From: UBA7672 sp041398245
GTDB taxonomy: Bacteria; Pseudomonadota; Alphaproteobacteria; Caulobacterales; Hyphomonadaceae
Assembly: GCA_041398245.1 (NCBI GenBank)
Contig: JAWKVC010000011.1
Location: 1-64,000 of the forward strand
Direction: 5' to 3'
DNA length: 64,000 bases
Part shown: piece by piece, positions 28,505-37,049 of the stretch
How positions within the stretch are numbered: position 1 is the stretch's first letter
Layout of the letters: each line of letters opens with the position of its first letter
Notes under the pieces: model-generated
The model's database searches: none
What the model saw: only the letters and a program-made list of their open reading frames with translations
What the model was told of the DNA's origin: nothing
Program-made: the position numbers and the translations under genes

Positions 28505-29218
28505 ATGGCCGTCATGTCCTTTTTTGCCAACCCGCACCGCTTCATGGCGGCGTCCAAATGGCCTGCCTGGGGCTTCACGGCGCTCGGCGTTCTGCTTGTG
28601 GCGGTTGGCGTCTATTTCGGACTGTTCGTCGTGCCGGAGGATTTCCAGCAGGGCGATGCGGCGCGGATCATGTTCGTGCATGTGCCGGCGATGTGGTTGT
28701 CGCTGTTCGTCTATGCCTTCATGGCCGGCGCCAGCCTTGTTTCCTTCGTGTGGCGTCACGCGCTGGCGGATGTCGCCGCCAAGTCCGCGGCGCCGTTCGG
28801 CGCAGCCGTCACCGCGCTTGGCCTCGTGACCGGGTCGATCTGGGGCTATCCGACCTGGGGCACATGGTGGGAGTGGGGCGATGCGCGCCTCGTCTCGGTG
28901 CTGGTGCTGTTCTTCATCTATCTGGGATACATCGCGATCTGGAGCGCGATGGATACGCCGCAGAAGGCGGCGCGCGCCGCGGCGATCCTCTGTCTGATCG
29001 GCGCTGTGAACCTGCCTATCATCCATTTCTCGGTGGAATGGTTCTCGACGCTTCATCAGGTGCAGATGAAGGCGGCGGACGAGTTCAAATACCCGATGTA
29101 CATTGTTGCGCTGGGATACCTCGCGCTGTTTGGCGGACTGACGCTTCTCAACATGCGCGCGGAAATCATGAACACCCGCGCCGAAATGCTGATCCAGCGC
29201 AGACAGGCGGCGGACTGA
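28505..29218 (+). CDS. ccmC: Heme exporter protein CcmC
   Basis: This 237-residue protein with six membrane segments carries the tryptophan-rich heme-handling motif WGTWWEWGDARL. Conserved periplasmic histidines occur in MFVHVPAMW and IIHFSVEWFSTLHQ. It presents heme to CcmE. Start ATG 28505 is placed by GGAG at 28491-28494. Another ATG at 28498 is out of frame, and a later in-frame ATG at 28514 is farther from that site. It begins 91 bp after ccmB. Confidence 0.95.
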   Translation: MAVMSFFANPHRFMAASKWPAWGFTALGVLLVAVGVYFGLFVVPEDFQQGDAARIMFVHVPAMWLSLFVYAFMAGASLVSFVWRHALADVAAKSAAPFGAAVTALGLVTGSIWGYPTWGTWWEWGDARLVSVLVLFFIYLGYIAIWSAMDTPQKAARAAAILCLIGAVNLPIIHFSVEWFSTLHQVQMKAADEFKYPMYIVALGYLALFGGLTLLNMRAEIMNTRAEMLIQRRQAAD

Positions 29219-29223
29219 TCCCC

Positions 29224-29394
29224 ATGCTCGACTACGGCAAGTACACTCCCTACGTGCTGACCTCGTATGGCATCGCCATCGCGGTCCTATTGGGCGTCCT
29301 CGTGTGGTCGGTGCTGCGCGTTGCGGCTTCGCGCCGGAAGCTTGACGCGGCAGAAGCCGCTGAAAGCAAGTCCGAAGAGGATGCTGACGCGTGA
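29224..29394 (+). CDS. ccmD: Heme exporter protein CcmD
   Basis: The 56-residue protein has a single membrane helix (VLTSYGIAIAVLLGVLVWSVL) and a charged C-terminal tail (AAEAAESKSEEDADA), the usual CcmD shape. MLDYGKYTPYVLTSYG is a typical CcmD N-terminus. It starts 5 bp after the ccmC stop and overlaps ccmG. It stabilises CcmE within the CcmABCD complex. Confidence 0.92.
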   Translation: MLDYGKYTPYVLTSYGIAIAVLLGVLVWSVLRVAASRRKLDAAEAAESKSEEDADA

Positions 29395-29933
29395 AACGCT
29401 GGCTGGCCCTCATTCCGGTTGCGGCGTTTGCCGTACTGATCGTCGTGGCTTTCCAGCGCCTGACGGCGGGCGATCCCGCGCCGGCCTCGTTCGCTTCGCC
29501 CGTTCGCGATGCGCCCAAATTCGACGTCCCGGGGCTTCGCGGCGAGCAGGTGAAACTCTCCGACTATGCTGGCCGGCCTGTGCTCGTGAACTTCTGGGCG
29601 ACCTGGTGCGGCCCGTGCAAGCTCGAACACCCCTTGCTCGTCGAGATGAAGGAAGCCGGCGTCGAGATCGTCGGGATTCTCTACAAGGATCCGACAGGAA
29701 TCGAGGCGGCCAAGACGTTGCTGCAGGCTCAGGGCGATCCTTATGCCGTCGTGGGTCTCGATCCGACGGGTGACCTGGCGATCGACATGGGTCTTTCTGG
29801 CGTGCCCGAGAGCTTCCTGATCGACACGCAGGGCAGGATCGTGAAGACGAAGCGGAACTATTTCGTCGAGTCCGATGTTGCTGACTTCGTCGCGGCCTAT
29901 CAGGCCGAAGCGGCGAAAGCGAACGCCTCCTAG
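29391..29933 (+). CDS. ccmG: Thiol:disulfide interchange protein CcmG/DsbE
   Basis: The 180-residue membrane-anchored thioredoxin reduces apocytochrome c heme-binding cysteines in the periplasm. The N-terminal anchor is WLALIPVAAFAVLIVVAF. The active site is WCGPCK (Cys73/Cys76), and the cis-Pro loop is GLSGVPESFLID, with the GVPE typical of CcmG. The start is GTG, overlapping the ccmD stop by four bases. ccmE, ccmF and ccmH are not in this window. Confidence 0.94.
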   Translation: MKRWLALIPVAAFAVLIVVAFQRLTAGDPAPASFASPVRDAPKFDVPGLRGEQVKLSDYAGRPVLVNFWATWCGPCKLEHPLLVEMKEAGVEIVGILYKDPTGIEAAKTLLQAQGDPYAVVGLDPTGDLAIDMGLSGVPESFLIDTQGRIVKTKRNYFVESDVADFVAAYQAEAAKANAS

Positions 29934-30529
29934 CGTTTTGCTCTGGCTTTCTTGCGAGCGGCCGTGCGCGCCGCTGGCTTGCGGCCGCTTGCGGCCGATT
30001 TCCGGGCAGGCGGCGGCGCCTCGCTTTCCGCATGAAGCCGGTCAGCCGCATCCGCCAGCGACACCAGCAGCGCCCTGAACAGCGTCCGGCTGGCGGCGGG
30101 AACGGCGGCGAGCAGCGCCTTGTCGACGTGCTTCATGGCGGGAACCGCATTGTCGAGCCGGCGGCGGCCCTGCGCCGTCAGCCGCACCGACTTGGCGCGG
30201 CCATCGTCGCGGGCGGCGGCCCGCGCGATCAGCCCACGGCGCTCCATTCGCGCCATCATCTCCGCCAGCGTCGACCGGTCGACGCCGGTCATGCGCACGA
30301 GATCCGACTGGCTGGCGCCTTCCGACTCGGCGATGGCGGCCAGCAGCACGCTCTGGCGCAGCGTGACGCCCTCGCGCAGATCGGATTGCACAAACATCTC
30401 GGCTGCGAACTGTTCTGCGCGCCGCAGCAGATGCGAGGGTGATTCGCTCAGCTTGAAGCTGCTGGCGGCTGAGGAGGGGCGGGCCGCCTTCCGGGCTGGC
30501 CGTCTCTGGGCTTCCGCACGAATCGTCAT
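29930..30529 (-). CDS. MarR family regulator with basic Ala/Lys/Arg-rich tail
   Basis: This ~199-residue winged-helix regulator has its recognition region at GASQSDLVRMTGVDRSTLAEMMARMERRGLIARAAARDDGRAKSVRLTAQG, the standard MarR motif. Both ends are unusual: the first ~25 residues are basic, and the last ~30 (ARKSAASGRKPAARTAARKKARAKR) look like a histone-H1-type tail that may bind DNA nonspecifically. ATG 30529 is chosen because GGAGG precedes it; an ATG 18 bp upstream is possible. Its stop shares a CTAG with the ccmG stop. It is divergent from the NUDIX gene with 121 bp between the starts. Confidence 0.88.
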   Translation of the reverse strand: MTIRAEAQRRPARKAARPSSAASSFKLSESPSHLLRRAEQFAAEMFVQSDLREGVTLRQSVLLAAIAESEGASQSDLVRMTGVDRSTLAEMMARMERRGLIARAAARDDGRAKSVRLTAQGRRRLDNAVPAMKHVDKALLAAVPAASRTLFRALLVSLADAADRLHAESEAPPPARKSAASGRKPAARTAARKKARAKR

Positions 30530-30650
30530 GGGCAGACAGGCCTCCATTCCTGATCAGCATACGGATGGGCAAGCGGGGCCGTGAGCCCCTTTCTCATGAA
30601 ATCTGGGTTTCCCGCTTCCGCTATGCACAGCAAAGGGTCATCATCATGAC

Positions 30651-31190
30651 GTGAGCGACGCGCGGACACCGGTTTCATTCTCAAGCAAGGTTCCTCCCGG
30701 CGAGGACCGCGAACGCCGCGTTTGCGACAGTTGCGGCTTCGTCGACTATGTGAACCCCAGGATTGTGACAGGCGTGGTGGCACATGCCGGCAACCTCATC
30801 CTGCTATGCCGGCGGGCAATCGAGCCACGAAAGGGCTTCTGGACGCTACCGGCGGGCTTCCTCGAGCTTGGCGAAAGCGTCGAGGACGGGGCGCAACGCG
30901 AGGCTCGCGAGGAAGCCTGCGCTGAACTCAGGATCGAAACGCTGCTCGGCGTGTATTCGATCCCGCGTATTGGTCAGGTTCAGATATTTTTCCGCGCCCG
31001 TCTCCTGAACGATCCGTCACCCGGGCCGGAAAGCCTCGAAGTCGGGCTCTTCGCCTGGGAAGATATTCCGTGGAAGGAACTTGCCTTTCCGACGGTGCGC
31101 TGGGCGCTGGATCATTACAGGGAAACGGCCGGACAGGACGTGTTCGCGCCCTTCGCCAATCCGGATGGAACCGACCATCTCACACGCTGA
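30651..31190 (+). CDS. NUDIX hydrolase with partial zinc-ribbon
   Basis: The 179-residue protein hydrolyses a nucleoside diphosphate-linked substrate. The NUDIX box is residues 69-91 (GFLELGESVEDGAQREAREEACA), intact except that the usual Gly before the last residue is Cys. An N-terminal CDSCGFVDYVNP keeps one CxxC of a zinc ribbon. The pattern resembles the NudC-like subgroup found widely in alphaproteobacteria. The start is GTG; an ATG just upstream runs into a stop. The globin-like gene follows immediately. Confidence 0.9.
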   Translation: MSDARTPVSFSSKVPPGEDRERRVCDSCGFVDYVNPRIVTGVVAHAGNLILLCRRAIEPRKGFWTLPAGFLELGESVEDGAQREAREEACAELRIETLLGVYSIPRIGQVQIFFRARLLNDPSPGPESLEVGLFAWEDIPWKELAFPTVRWALDHYRETAGQDVFAPFANPDGTDHLTR

Positions 31191-31194
31191 TCAC

Positions 31195-31590
31195 ATGCTG
31201 GATCAGGCTGCGATCCTCGCGACGCTGGAGCTGGTCGCCGACAGGCATGGCGACCCCACGGATATGATCTATGCGGAACTTTTCGGGCGGCGGCCTGATC
31301 TGAAGCAGCTGTTCTGGCTGGATCGTGACGGCAGCGTGCGCGCTGCGATGGCGCAGCAGGCGCTGGAATGCATTCTCGACCTGACGGACGAGGGGCGCTC
31401 CGCCGCAATCATCATCGCCGACGAACGGTCCCGCCATGACGGCTATGGGGTTCCGCCGGACCAGTTCGACGATTTCTTCGCGGCTATTCGGGACGCCTGC
31501 CGCCGGATCCTTGGAACTGATTGGTCAGATGCAATGGACCGGGCCTGGGATGGGCTTCTCGCGCGTATCGCGGCCATCCGTTCGGCGTGA
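31195..31590 (+). CDS. Globin-like single-domain protein
   Basis: This 131-residue (or 141-residue, if the ATG at 31165 is used) all-helical protein has a globin pattern. ELVADRHGDPTDMIYAELFGRRPDLKQLF fits helices A-C, and SRHDGYGVPPDQFDDFFAAIRDACRRILGTDWSDAMDRAWDGLLARI fits helices F-H. The His (residue 81) before GYGV is in the position of the heme-ligating proximal His. Heme binding is inferred. The ATG at 31195 lies 4 bp after the NUDIX stop, so translation is probably coupled. No Shine-Dalgarno is seen. It converges with yciB. Confidence 0.72.
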   Translation: MLDQAAILATLELVADRHGDPTDMIYAELFGRRPDLKQLFWLDRDGSVRAAMAQQALECILDLTDEGRSAAIIIADERSRHDGYGVPPDQFDDFFAAIRDACRRILGTDWSDAMDRAWDGLLARIAAIRSA

Positions 31591-31597
31591 AGCGCCG

Positions 31598-32257
31598 TCA
31601 GGCCGGATCGCTGGCCTTCTTGTCCGTACCCGTCTCCGGCTCTTCAATCGCGTGCTTCATCAGGAAGGGGAGGTTGATGACCATGAAGATCACCGCCAGC
31701 GGGATCGACAGGAACAGCTTGGAGTTGACCCAGAATTCCTTCGGGAAGTTCCGCCAGATGATCTCGTTCACGATGGCGAGCAGGATGTAGAAGGCGGCCC
31801 AGCGCAGCGCGAAAATCTTCCAGGCGTGGTCCGGCATCTGGAAGGCGTGCTCGAAAGCCGTCTTCCAGAGATTGCGCCCGATCGCGAGGCTGCCAAGGAT
31901 GGTTAGGGCAAAAAGGACGTTGATGATCGTCGGCTTGATGAAGGCGAAAGTCTCGTCCTGAAGCCAGATGGTCAGCGCGCCGAATACCATCACCACGGTT
32001 CCGGTGATGATTAGCATGGGCGGCAACCGGCGGCCCTTCAGCAGCGTCCAGCCGATGGCGATGGCGACGCCGGCCATGAAGATGCCTGTCGCCCAGAAGA
32101 TCGCGGTCTCTTTCGAAGCGGGACCGGTTTCCGGTGCAAAATTCTGCATCGCGTTGAAGACGATCACGAAAGCGAGAACCGGACCCAGGTCCGTCCAGAT
32201 ATTGCCGGCTCCCTTGGGAATCGACTTCTTGGGCGCGGGAGCGGGTGTTTCGGTCAT
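31598..32257 (-). CDS. yciB: Inner membrane-spanning protein YciB (septation protein A)
   Basis: The 219-residue protein has five to six membrane segments and YciB motifs such as DLGPVLAFVIVFNAM, ALRWAAFYILLAIVNEIIWRNFPKEFWVNSKLF and LPFLMKHA. It affects cell envelope integrity and septation, with the mechanism unresolved. In many alphaproteobacteria it lies near mtaB-ftsY; here a flippase, a GH5-like gene and an EamA gene stand between them. Confidence 0.93.
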   Translation of the reverse strand: MTETPAPAPKKSIPKGAGNIWTDLGPVLAFVIVFNAMQNFAPETGPASKETAIFWATGIFMAGVAIAIGWTLLKGRRLPPMLIITGTVVMVFGALTIWLQDETFAFIKPTIINVLFALTILGSLAIGRNLWKTAFEHAFQMPDHAWKIFALRWAAFYILLAIVNEIIWRNFPKEFWVNSKLFLSIPLAVIFMVINLPFLMKHAIEEPETGTDKKASDPA

Positions 32258-32290
32258 CGGCGGTCACTTAGCTGGGCAGGGCGCATGCGG

Positions 32291-33757
32291 TCAAACCCGA
32301 TGCGCACGCCGGAGAAGGAATTGCTGCGCAGCCGCACGCGCGCCAGCGGCGTCAAAGACCAGAACCGCAAGGACATAGACGATCGCGCCCGTTGCGGCTT
32401 TCAGCGTCAATTCGGCGAGGCCGCCGACAGCGGGCAGCAGACGGACCGCGATGGCCATGGCGGCGCAGGCCCCGGCGATGCGAATGAAATCGGGCAGAGG
32501 CCATGACAGCGGCGCAAGCCGTCGGGCGACAAGCCCGAGCAGGATGAGTGCGAGCGCATAGCACGCAACGGTCGCATAGACCGCGCCCATCAATCCGACG
32601 GTGGGAAGCAGGATGATGTTGAGCGCGACATTGGCCAGCGCAGGAATCGCCATCAGCGCGGCGCGCAGGCCTGTGCGGCGGGAAAGCTGGAAGGCCTCCG
32701 ACACGTAGTGCAGCACGAAGCCGTTGATCAGGCCTGAGAGGGCGATCCAGGGAATGATATGCGCGGCCTGCGCGCGCATGTCTTCGCCGATCATCACGTC
32801 TGACAGCGGCTGGGCGACAAGGGCGAGGCCTGTCGCGGCGGGCGCTGCGATCAGCATCAGCGTGCCGGCGGCGTGCGCCGAAACCGTGCGCACGGCTTCG
32901 GGACCTTCGCGTTCCCATGCCGCCATCATCATGGGCCCGCCGGCTGCCGCAGCCCAGATGCAGAGCAGACCTACCGTCTTGTCGGCGACGCCATAGCCGG
33001 CTGCGTAGACGCCGACGGCTTCAGGTCCAAGAAACAGCGCAATCAGGAAACGGTCGCCTGCGTCGAGCGCGATGTTGAGGGCGAGGGCCAGCGCGACCGG
33101 AACGCCATAGGCGAGGTACGGCTTCACGCGTTTCGCGTCCACATACCCGTCGCGCGACTCTTGCCATAGTCGCCTGCCTTCGATGATGGCGAGGAGAGTC
33201 AGAACGCTGGCGAGACCGACGAAAGGCGCGGCCGGGCCAAGGCCGGTGCGCCAGGCGAGGAAAGTACCGAGCGCGAAGGCGCCGAGATCCTGGATGATGC
33301 GCAGGGTTGAGTAACGCGCGACGCGCTGCTGCGCCCGGTTCATTTCCTGCGCGGCGTTGACCAGAGGCGCCACGATCATGGTCGCCATCGCGGCTGTGAG
33401 CGCCATCCGCAGAACCGGATTGGCGGTGATGAGGATGGCGCACGCCATCAGCGCTATGGCGAGTGCGGCCGACGCGGCGAGCAGCGCCATGATTGTGCGG
33501 ATGTGATTGGCCCGGTCCGCTTGCGATCGCGCAGCGCCGGAGAAGCGGTAGGCTGCCGCCTCCGCCCACGTGATCGAGAGCGTGTAGACGATGCCCATGC
33601 TGGTGAGCGCCAGCGCGTAGAAGCCGTAGTCAGCCGGCGAGAGCAGGCGCGTCAGCGCATAGACCGCGCCGAAACTGGCGAGGCCGCCGGCCAGACTCGC
33701 CGGAAAATAGCTAAAAAGCCGACGCCAGATCATTGAGCCACGGGACGGTTTGTTCAT
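32291..33757 (-). CDS. Polysaccharide flippase-type membrane protein (Wzx/MOP-like)
   Basis: This 488-residue protein has about 12-14 membrane helices of the MOP/polysaccharide-transport superfamily. Characteristic parts include GGLASFGAVYALTRLLSPADYGFYALALT near the start and a later ALDAGDRFLIALFLGPEAVGVYAAGYGVADK segment. It would flip lipid-linked oligosaccharide across the inner membrane. It is divergent from a GH5-like lipoprotein gene with only 23 bp between start codons, so its promoter may lie inside that gene. An alternative start is ATG 33733. Confidence 0.88.
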   Translation of the reverse strand: MNKPSRGSMIWRRLFSYFPASLAGGLASFGAVYALTRLLSPADYGFYALALTSMGIVYTLSITWAEAAAYRFSGAARSQADRANHIRTIMALLAASAALAIALMACAILITANPVLRMALTAAMATMIVAPLVNAAQEMNRAQQRVARYSTLRIIQDLGAFALGTFLAWRTGLGPAAPFVGLASVLTLLAIIEGRRLWQESRDGYVDAKRVKPYLAYGVPVALALALNIALDAGDRFLIALFLGPEAVGVYAAGYGVADKTVGLLCIWAAAAGGPMMMAAWEREGPEAVRTVSAHAAGTLMLIAAPAATGLALVAQPLSDVMIGEDMRAQAAHIIPWIALSGLINGFVLHYVSEAFQLSRRTGLRAALMAIPALANVALNIILLPTVGLMGAVYATVACYALALILLGLVARRLAPLSWPLPDFIRIAGACAAMAIAVRLLPAVGGLAELTLKAATGAIVYVLAVLVFDAAGARAAAQQFLLRRAHRV

Positions 33758-33780
33758 TCCAGTTAAGCAGATTGCCGTTC

Positions 33781-35028
33781 ATGAAGCGTTTCCGGACGGA
33801 TCACCCAGAAGCTGCCTGGACGCGGCGATACGCGCTTGCGGCGGCGGCCGGGCTTGCCGCCTGCAGCAATCCGCCGGTTCTGGCGCAGGGTGGTCGGGCG
33901 AAATCGCTGTGGCCGATGCGGGGACCGCCCGCGTTGCGCGGCGCTGTGATTGCGCAAAGACGCCGGCGCGTCGCGGTCGACGGCGAGAGCTTCGGCGGCG
34001 GCGAGGCGGTGCTGCCGGCCTATCGTCGCTCCGATTTCGAAGCGCTGGCCGAGGCGGGCGCCAATCTGGTCGTCATGTCCTTTCCGGAATTCTGGACGGT
34101 AGGACCGGCCATGCGCCGCGATCCCGCGATGGCGGACATCCTTGGCCGGCAACTGGATGACGCGCGCGCAGCGGGTCTGTTCGTTGTCCTGGCGCTGCGA
34201 TCCGGACCCGGGCGATCCGATTTCGTGTTTCATCGGGAGTCGGCAGGCGACTGGTTTCCGGGGGAACTGATCGTCGACTCGATCTGGCGCAAAAAGGATC
34301 AGCAGGACGCATGGGCGAGCATGTGCGCCGACGCCGCGCGCCTCGTCGGGGACCGCAGCGAACTTGCCGGTCTCAACATCATGGTCGAGCCGGATCCCAA
34401 TGTTGGCGGGTTGAACAGGCGCGGTCAGAGGCTCGGCGCCTGGACGCCGGATGCGTATGTCGCGCAGGTGAGCGATGTCTCGGACTGGAGGCGCATCGCT
34501 GGCGATGTAGCACGCAAGGTGCGGGCCGCGGCGGCGAACCTGCCGATCCTGATTTCGCCGCCGGCTTTCGGGCGCACCGATTTTCTTCCTGTGATGGGGT
34601 CGCCGCCGGTCGCCGGCGTTGTGTGGTGCATTCACGACTATGAGCCGCGCGCATTCACGCATCATCCGGAAGGCGCAGCCGGTATCTCCATTTTCAGCGA
34701 AGGCGGAGACCACGCTTTTGCGCCCCGGCTCGACGCCGCGATGACAGGTGACACGCCCGTCTTTCTCGGCGAGTTCGGCGCGTCACGCTGGGCCGCAGGC
34801 GTCGATCAGTACTACGCTGCGCGGATTGCCGCGTGCGAGGAGCGAAGCGTCGGCTGGGCCGCCTTTCGCTGGCCAACGCGCGACGCGGCCTACGAGGCTT
34901 CCGATTCCATGTTCAATGTGCAGTTGGGCGGACGTGGGGACGATCGGCCTGCGCTCGATGCCTTGCGGTCAGCCTGGAAGGCCAACAGCTTGCGTCCCGC
35001 AGGCGCCGGCCTGCGCGGCCGGAACTAG
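33781..35028 (+). CDS. GH5-like glycosidase, Tat/lipoprotein-type signal
   Basis: The 415-residue protein has an N-terminal export signal with a twin-Arg (TRRYALAAAAGLAACSN) that also forms a lipobox with Cys28, so it may be a Tat-exported lipoprotein. The barrel fits a GH5-type glycosidase: acid/base candidate Glu203 in NIMVEPDPN, motif CIHDYEPRAFTHH, and nucleophile candidate Glu331 in FLGEFGAS. The canonical Asn-Glu-Pro is altered to Val-Glu-Pro. The substrate is unknown; the flippase gene next door suggests polysaccharide processing. Its end overlaps the EamA gene end in a CTAG. Confidence 0.8.
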   Translation: MKRFRTDHPEAAWTRRYALAAAAGLAACSNPPVLAQGGRAKSLWPMRGPPALRGAVIAQRRRRVAVDGESFGGGEAVLPAYRRSDFEALAEAGANLVVMSFPEFWTVGPAMRRDPAMADILGRQLDDARAAGLFVVLALRSGPGRSDFVFHRESAGDWFPGELIVDSIWRKKDQQDAWASMCADAARLVGDRSELAGLNIMVEPDPNVGGLNRRGQRLGAWTPDAYVAQVSDVSDWRRIAGDVARKVRAAAANLPILISPPAFGRTDFLPVMGSPPVAGVVWCIHDYEPRAFTHHPEGAAGISIFSEGGDHAFAPRLDAAMTGDTPVFLGEFGASRWAAGVDQYYAARIAACEERSVGWAAFRWPTRDAAYEASDSMFNVQLGGRGDDRPALDALRSAWKANSLRPAGAGLRGRN

Positions 35029-35897
35029 CCGAACTGGAGCAGGCTCAGGCCCGCCGCGAGCAGGATGGCCGCAAATGTGCGCCGCAGGCCGAAGCCTTCG
35101 CGCAGGAACCACCAGCCCATCAGGGCGGCGAAAACCACCGCTGTTTCGCGCATAGCCGACATGTAGGCGACCGGCGCGATCGAGAAGCCGTAAAGCGCCA
35201 TCGAAAACGAAGCCAGCGAGCAGACGCCAGCTCCCATTCCAAGGAAGAGCGCGCGGCGCGTGGACGCGACAAATTCCTTCGCGCCACGCGTCAGCAGCAT
35301 GATCATCGTGATGCCCATCCAGTCGAGCGCGAAGAGCCAAAGGATGAAGCTCCATTGCGTGCCGGTCGTGTCGAGCGCCGAGCGCACGCCTTGCGCGTCG
35401 ATGACATTGTAGATTGCGATCCCCGCGCCGGTCGCCAGCGCCCACAGCACGGCGGAATTCCGCACCTGGCGCGAGCCGCCGAAATTCCGCTCGGGAATCG
35501 CGAAGATCACGGTGGCGAGGCTGGCGATGGCGAGGCCGAGCAGGGCGACCGCCGATAGCTGCTCGCCAAGCGCCATGGCCGCCGCGAGCGCTGTGAGAAG
35601 CGGCGCCGAGCCGCGCATGATCGGAAAAACAAGCGAGAGATCGCCGCGCGACATCGCACGCACTAGCGCGGTCTGGTAGAGCCAGTGCGCCGGCAGGGAA
35701 AGCGCGAGGAAGAGCCACGTCGCGGGGCTTGGAAGCGGGACGAAGAACAGGACCGGCAGGACAAGCACCGAGCCGGTGAGCGTCATCACCGTGCGGGCGC
35801 CCAGAATGTCCTTCGCCGCCTTCACGAATGTGTTGGCCCCGGCGAGCGTCACCGCCGAGCCCATGCCGAGCGCGAAGGCGAAGAGTGTGGGGTCCAC
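35025..35897 (-). CDS. EamA/DMT family transporter
   Basis: The 290-residue protein has ten membrane helices in two EamA repeats. The first repeat includes AGANTFVKAAKDILGARTVMTL and FPIMRGSAPLLTALAAAMALGEQLS; the second includes SIAPVAYMSAMRETAVVFAALMGWWFLREGFG. The substrate cannot be assigned. The start is GTG, immediately after the ftsY stop, so it is likely co-transcribed with mtaB-ftsY. Confidence 0.9.
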   Translation of the reverse strand: MDPTLFAFALGMGSAVTLAGANTFVKAAKDILGARTVMTLTGSVLVLPVLFFVPLPSPATWLFLALSLPAHWLYQTALVRAMSRGDLSLVFPIMRGSAPLLTALAAAMALGEQLSAVALLGLAIASLATVIFAIPERNFGGSRQVRNSAVLWALATGAGIAIYNVIDAQGVRSALDTTGTQWSFILWLFALDWMGITMIMLLTRGAKEFVASTRRALFLGMGAGVCSLASFSMALYGFSIAPVAYMSAMRETAVVFAALMGWWFLREGFGLRRTFAAILLAAGLSLLQFG

Positions 35898-37049
35898 CTA
35901 GGTGTCGAGCCCCACCAATGCCCGGGCGAAAGTTTCGGCGCTGAAGGGATGAAGATCTTCCGCCTTCTCGCCAACGCCGACGAAGTGGATCGGAATGTCG
36001 TGGCTTTCCGCAATTGCGACGAGCACGCCGCCCTTGGCCGTGCCGTCCAGCTTGGTCATAACGAGGCCGGTGACGCCCGCCGTGTTGCGGAAGGCCTCCA
36101 CCTGACTGAGTGCGTTCTGGCCCACCGTGGCGTCGAGCACGAGAATAACATCATGCGGCGCGGTGGGCTCGACCTTGCGGATGGCGCGGACGACCTTGGC
36201 CAGTTCGTCCATCAGCTGCGCCTTGTTCTGCAGGCGGCCGGCCGTGTCTATCAGGACGAGGTCGCGGTTCTCCTTCCGGGCCGTGTCGACGGCTTCGAAG
36301 GCGAGACCGGCCGCATCCGCGCCCTGCGGTTTGGAGATGAAGCGAGCATTGGCGCGCTCGGCCCAGACGCGGAGTTGCTCGACGGCAGCGGCGCGGAAGG
36401 TGTCGCCGGCGGCGAGCAGGACATCGGCGCCCTGAGCCGAGAGCTTGGATGCGATCTTGCCGATAGTGGTCGTCTTGCCTGAGCCATTGACGCCGACAAA
36501 GAGCACGACGCGCGGCTGGGGGCCGACGCTGAAGTCGACGACTTTCTCGCGGGGCTTCAGGATGGCGGCGATTTCGGTCGCCAGCGCAGTGCGCACTTCG
36601 GCCTCGGACACCTCGCGGTCGAAGCGATCCTTCGAGAAGTTCTTCGTGATCCGGGCGGCGACCTTCGTGCCCATGTCGGACGTGATCAGCAGCTCCTCGA
36701 GCTCGTCGAGCGAGTCGCGGTCGATCTTCCGTTTGGCGAGGCCGGCAAGGCCCTCCGCGATGCGGGAGGAGGAGCGTCGCAGGCCTTCGGCCAGCTTGTG
36801 AAGCACTGATTCCTCGCGGGCCGCCGCTTCGGCGGCGCGCTCGGCCGCGATGCGTTCGGCGGCCTTCCGGAGGCCGATGGGATCATCATCGAGTTCAGGC
36901 TCGGGCGTTGCGGCGGGCGCATTGCCGAAGATCTGCTGGTCGAGGCTCGCGACCGGCGTTGCGGGCGTCTCGCCCGGCTGCAGGGGCTCAATGGGCGTCT
37001 CGCCGGTCTTGGGATCCGGCTGTTTCTTCTTGCCCCACCAGAGGATCAT
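35898..37049 (-). CDS. ftsY: Signal recognition particle receptor FtsY
   Basis: The 383-residue SRP-GTPase has an acidic/linker N-terminal region (EPLQPGETPATPVASLDQQIFG) and the NG domain from about residue 85. GTP motifs are GVNGSGKTTTIGKIAS (G1), DTAGR (G3) and TKLDGTAKGG (G4). FtsY docks ribosome-SRP complexes at the membrane for co-translational insertion. It overlaps mtaB by four bases (ATGA). Confidence 0.96.
   Translation of the reverse strand: MILWWGKKKQPDPKTGETPIEPLQPGETPATPVASLDQQIFGNAPAATPEPELDDDPIGLRKAAERIAAERAAEAAAREESVLHKLAEGLRRSSSRIAEGLAGLAKRKIDRDSLDELEELLITSDMGTKVAARITKNFSKDRFDREVSEAEVRTALATEIAAILKPREKVVDFSVGPQPRVVLFVGVNGSGKTTTIGKIASKLSAQGADVLLAAGDTFRAAAVEQLRVWAERANARFISKPQGADAAGLAFEAVDTARKENRDLVLIDTAGRLQNKAQLMDELAKVVRAIRKVEPTAPHDVILVLDATVGQNALSQVEAFRNTAGVTGLVMTKLDGTAKGGVLVAIAESHDIPIHFVGVGEKAEDLHPFSAETFARALVGLDT

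Noticed and set aside
28498..29223. Out-of-frame reading over ccmC that joins the ccmD frame
   Set aside because: Only the last 56 codons (ccmD) are real; the earlier part shadows the certain ccmC gene.
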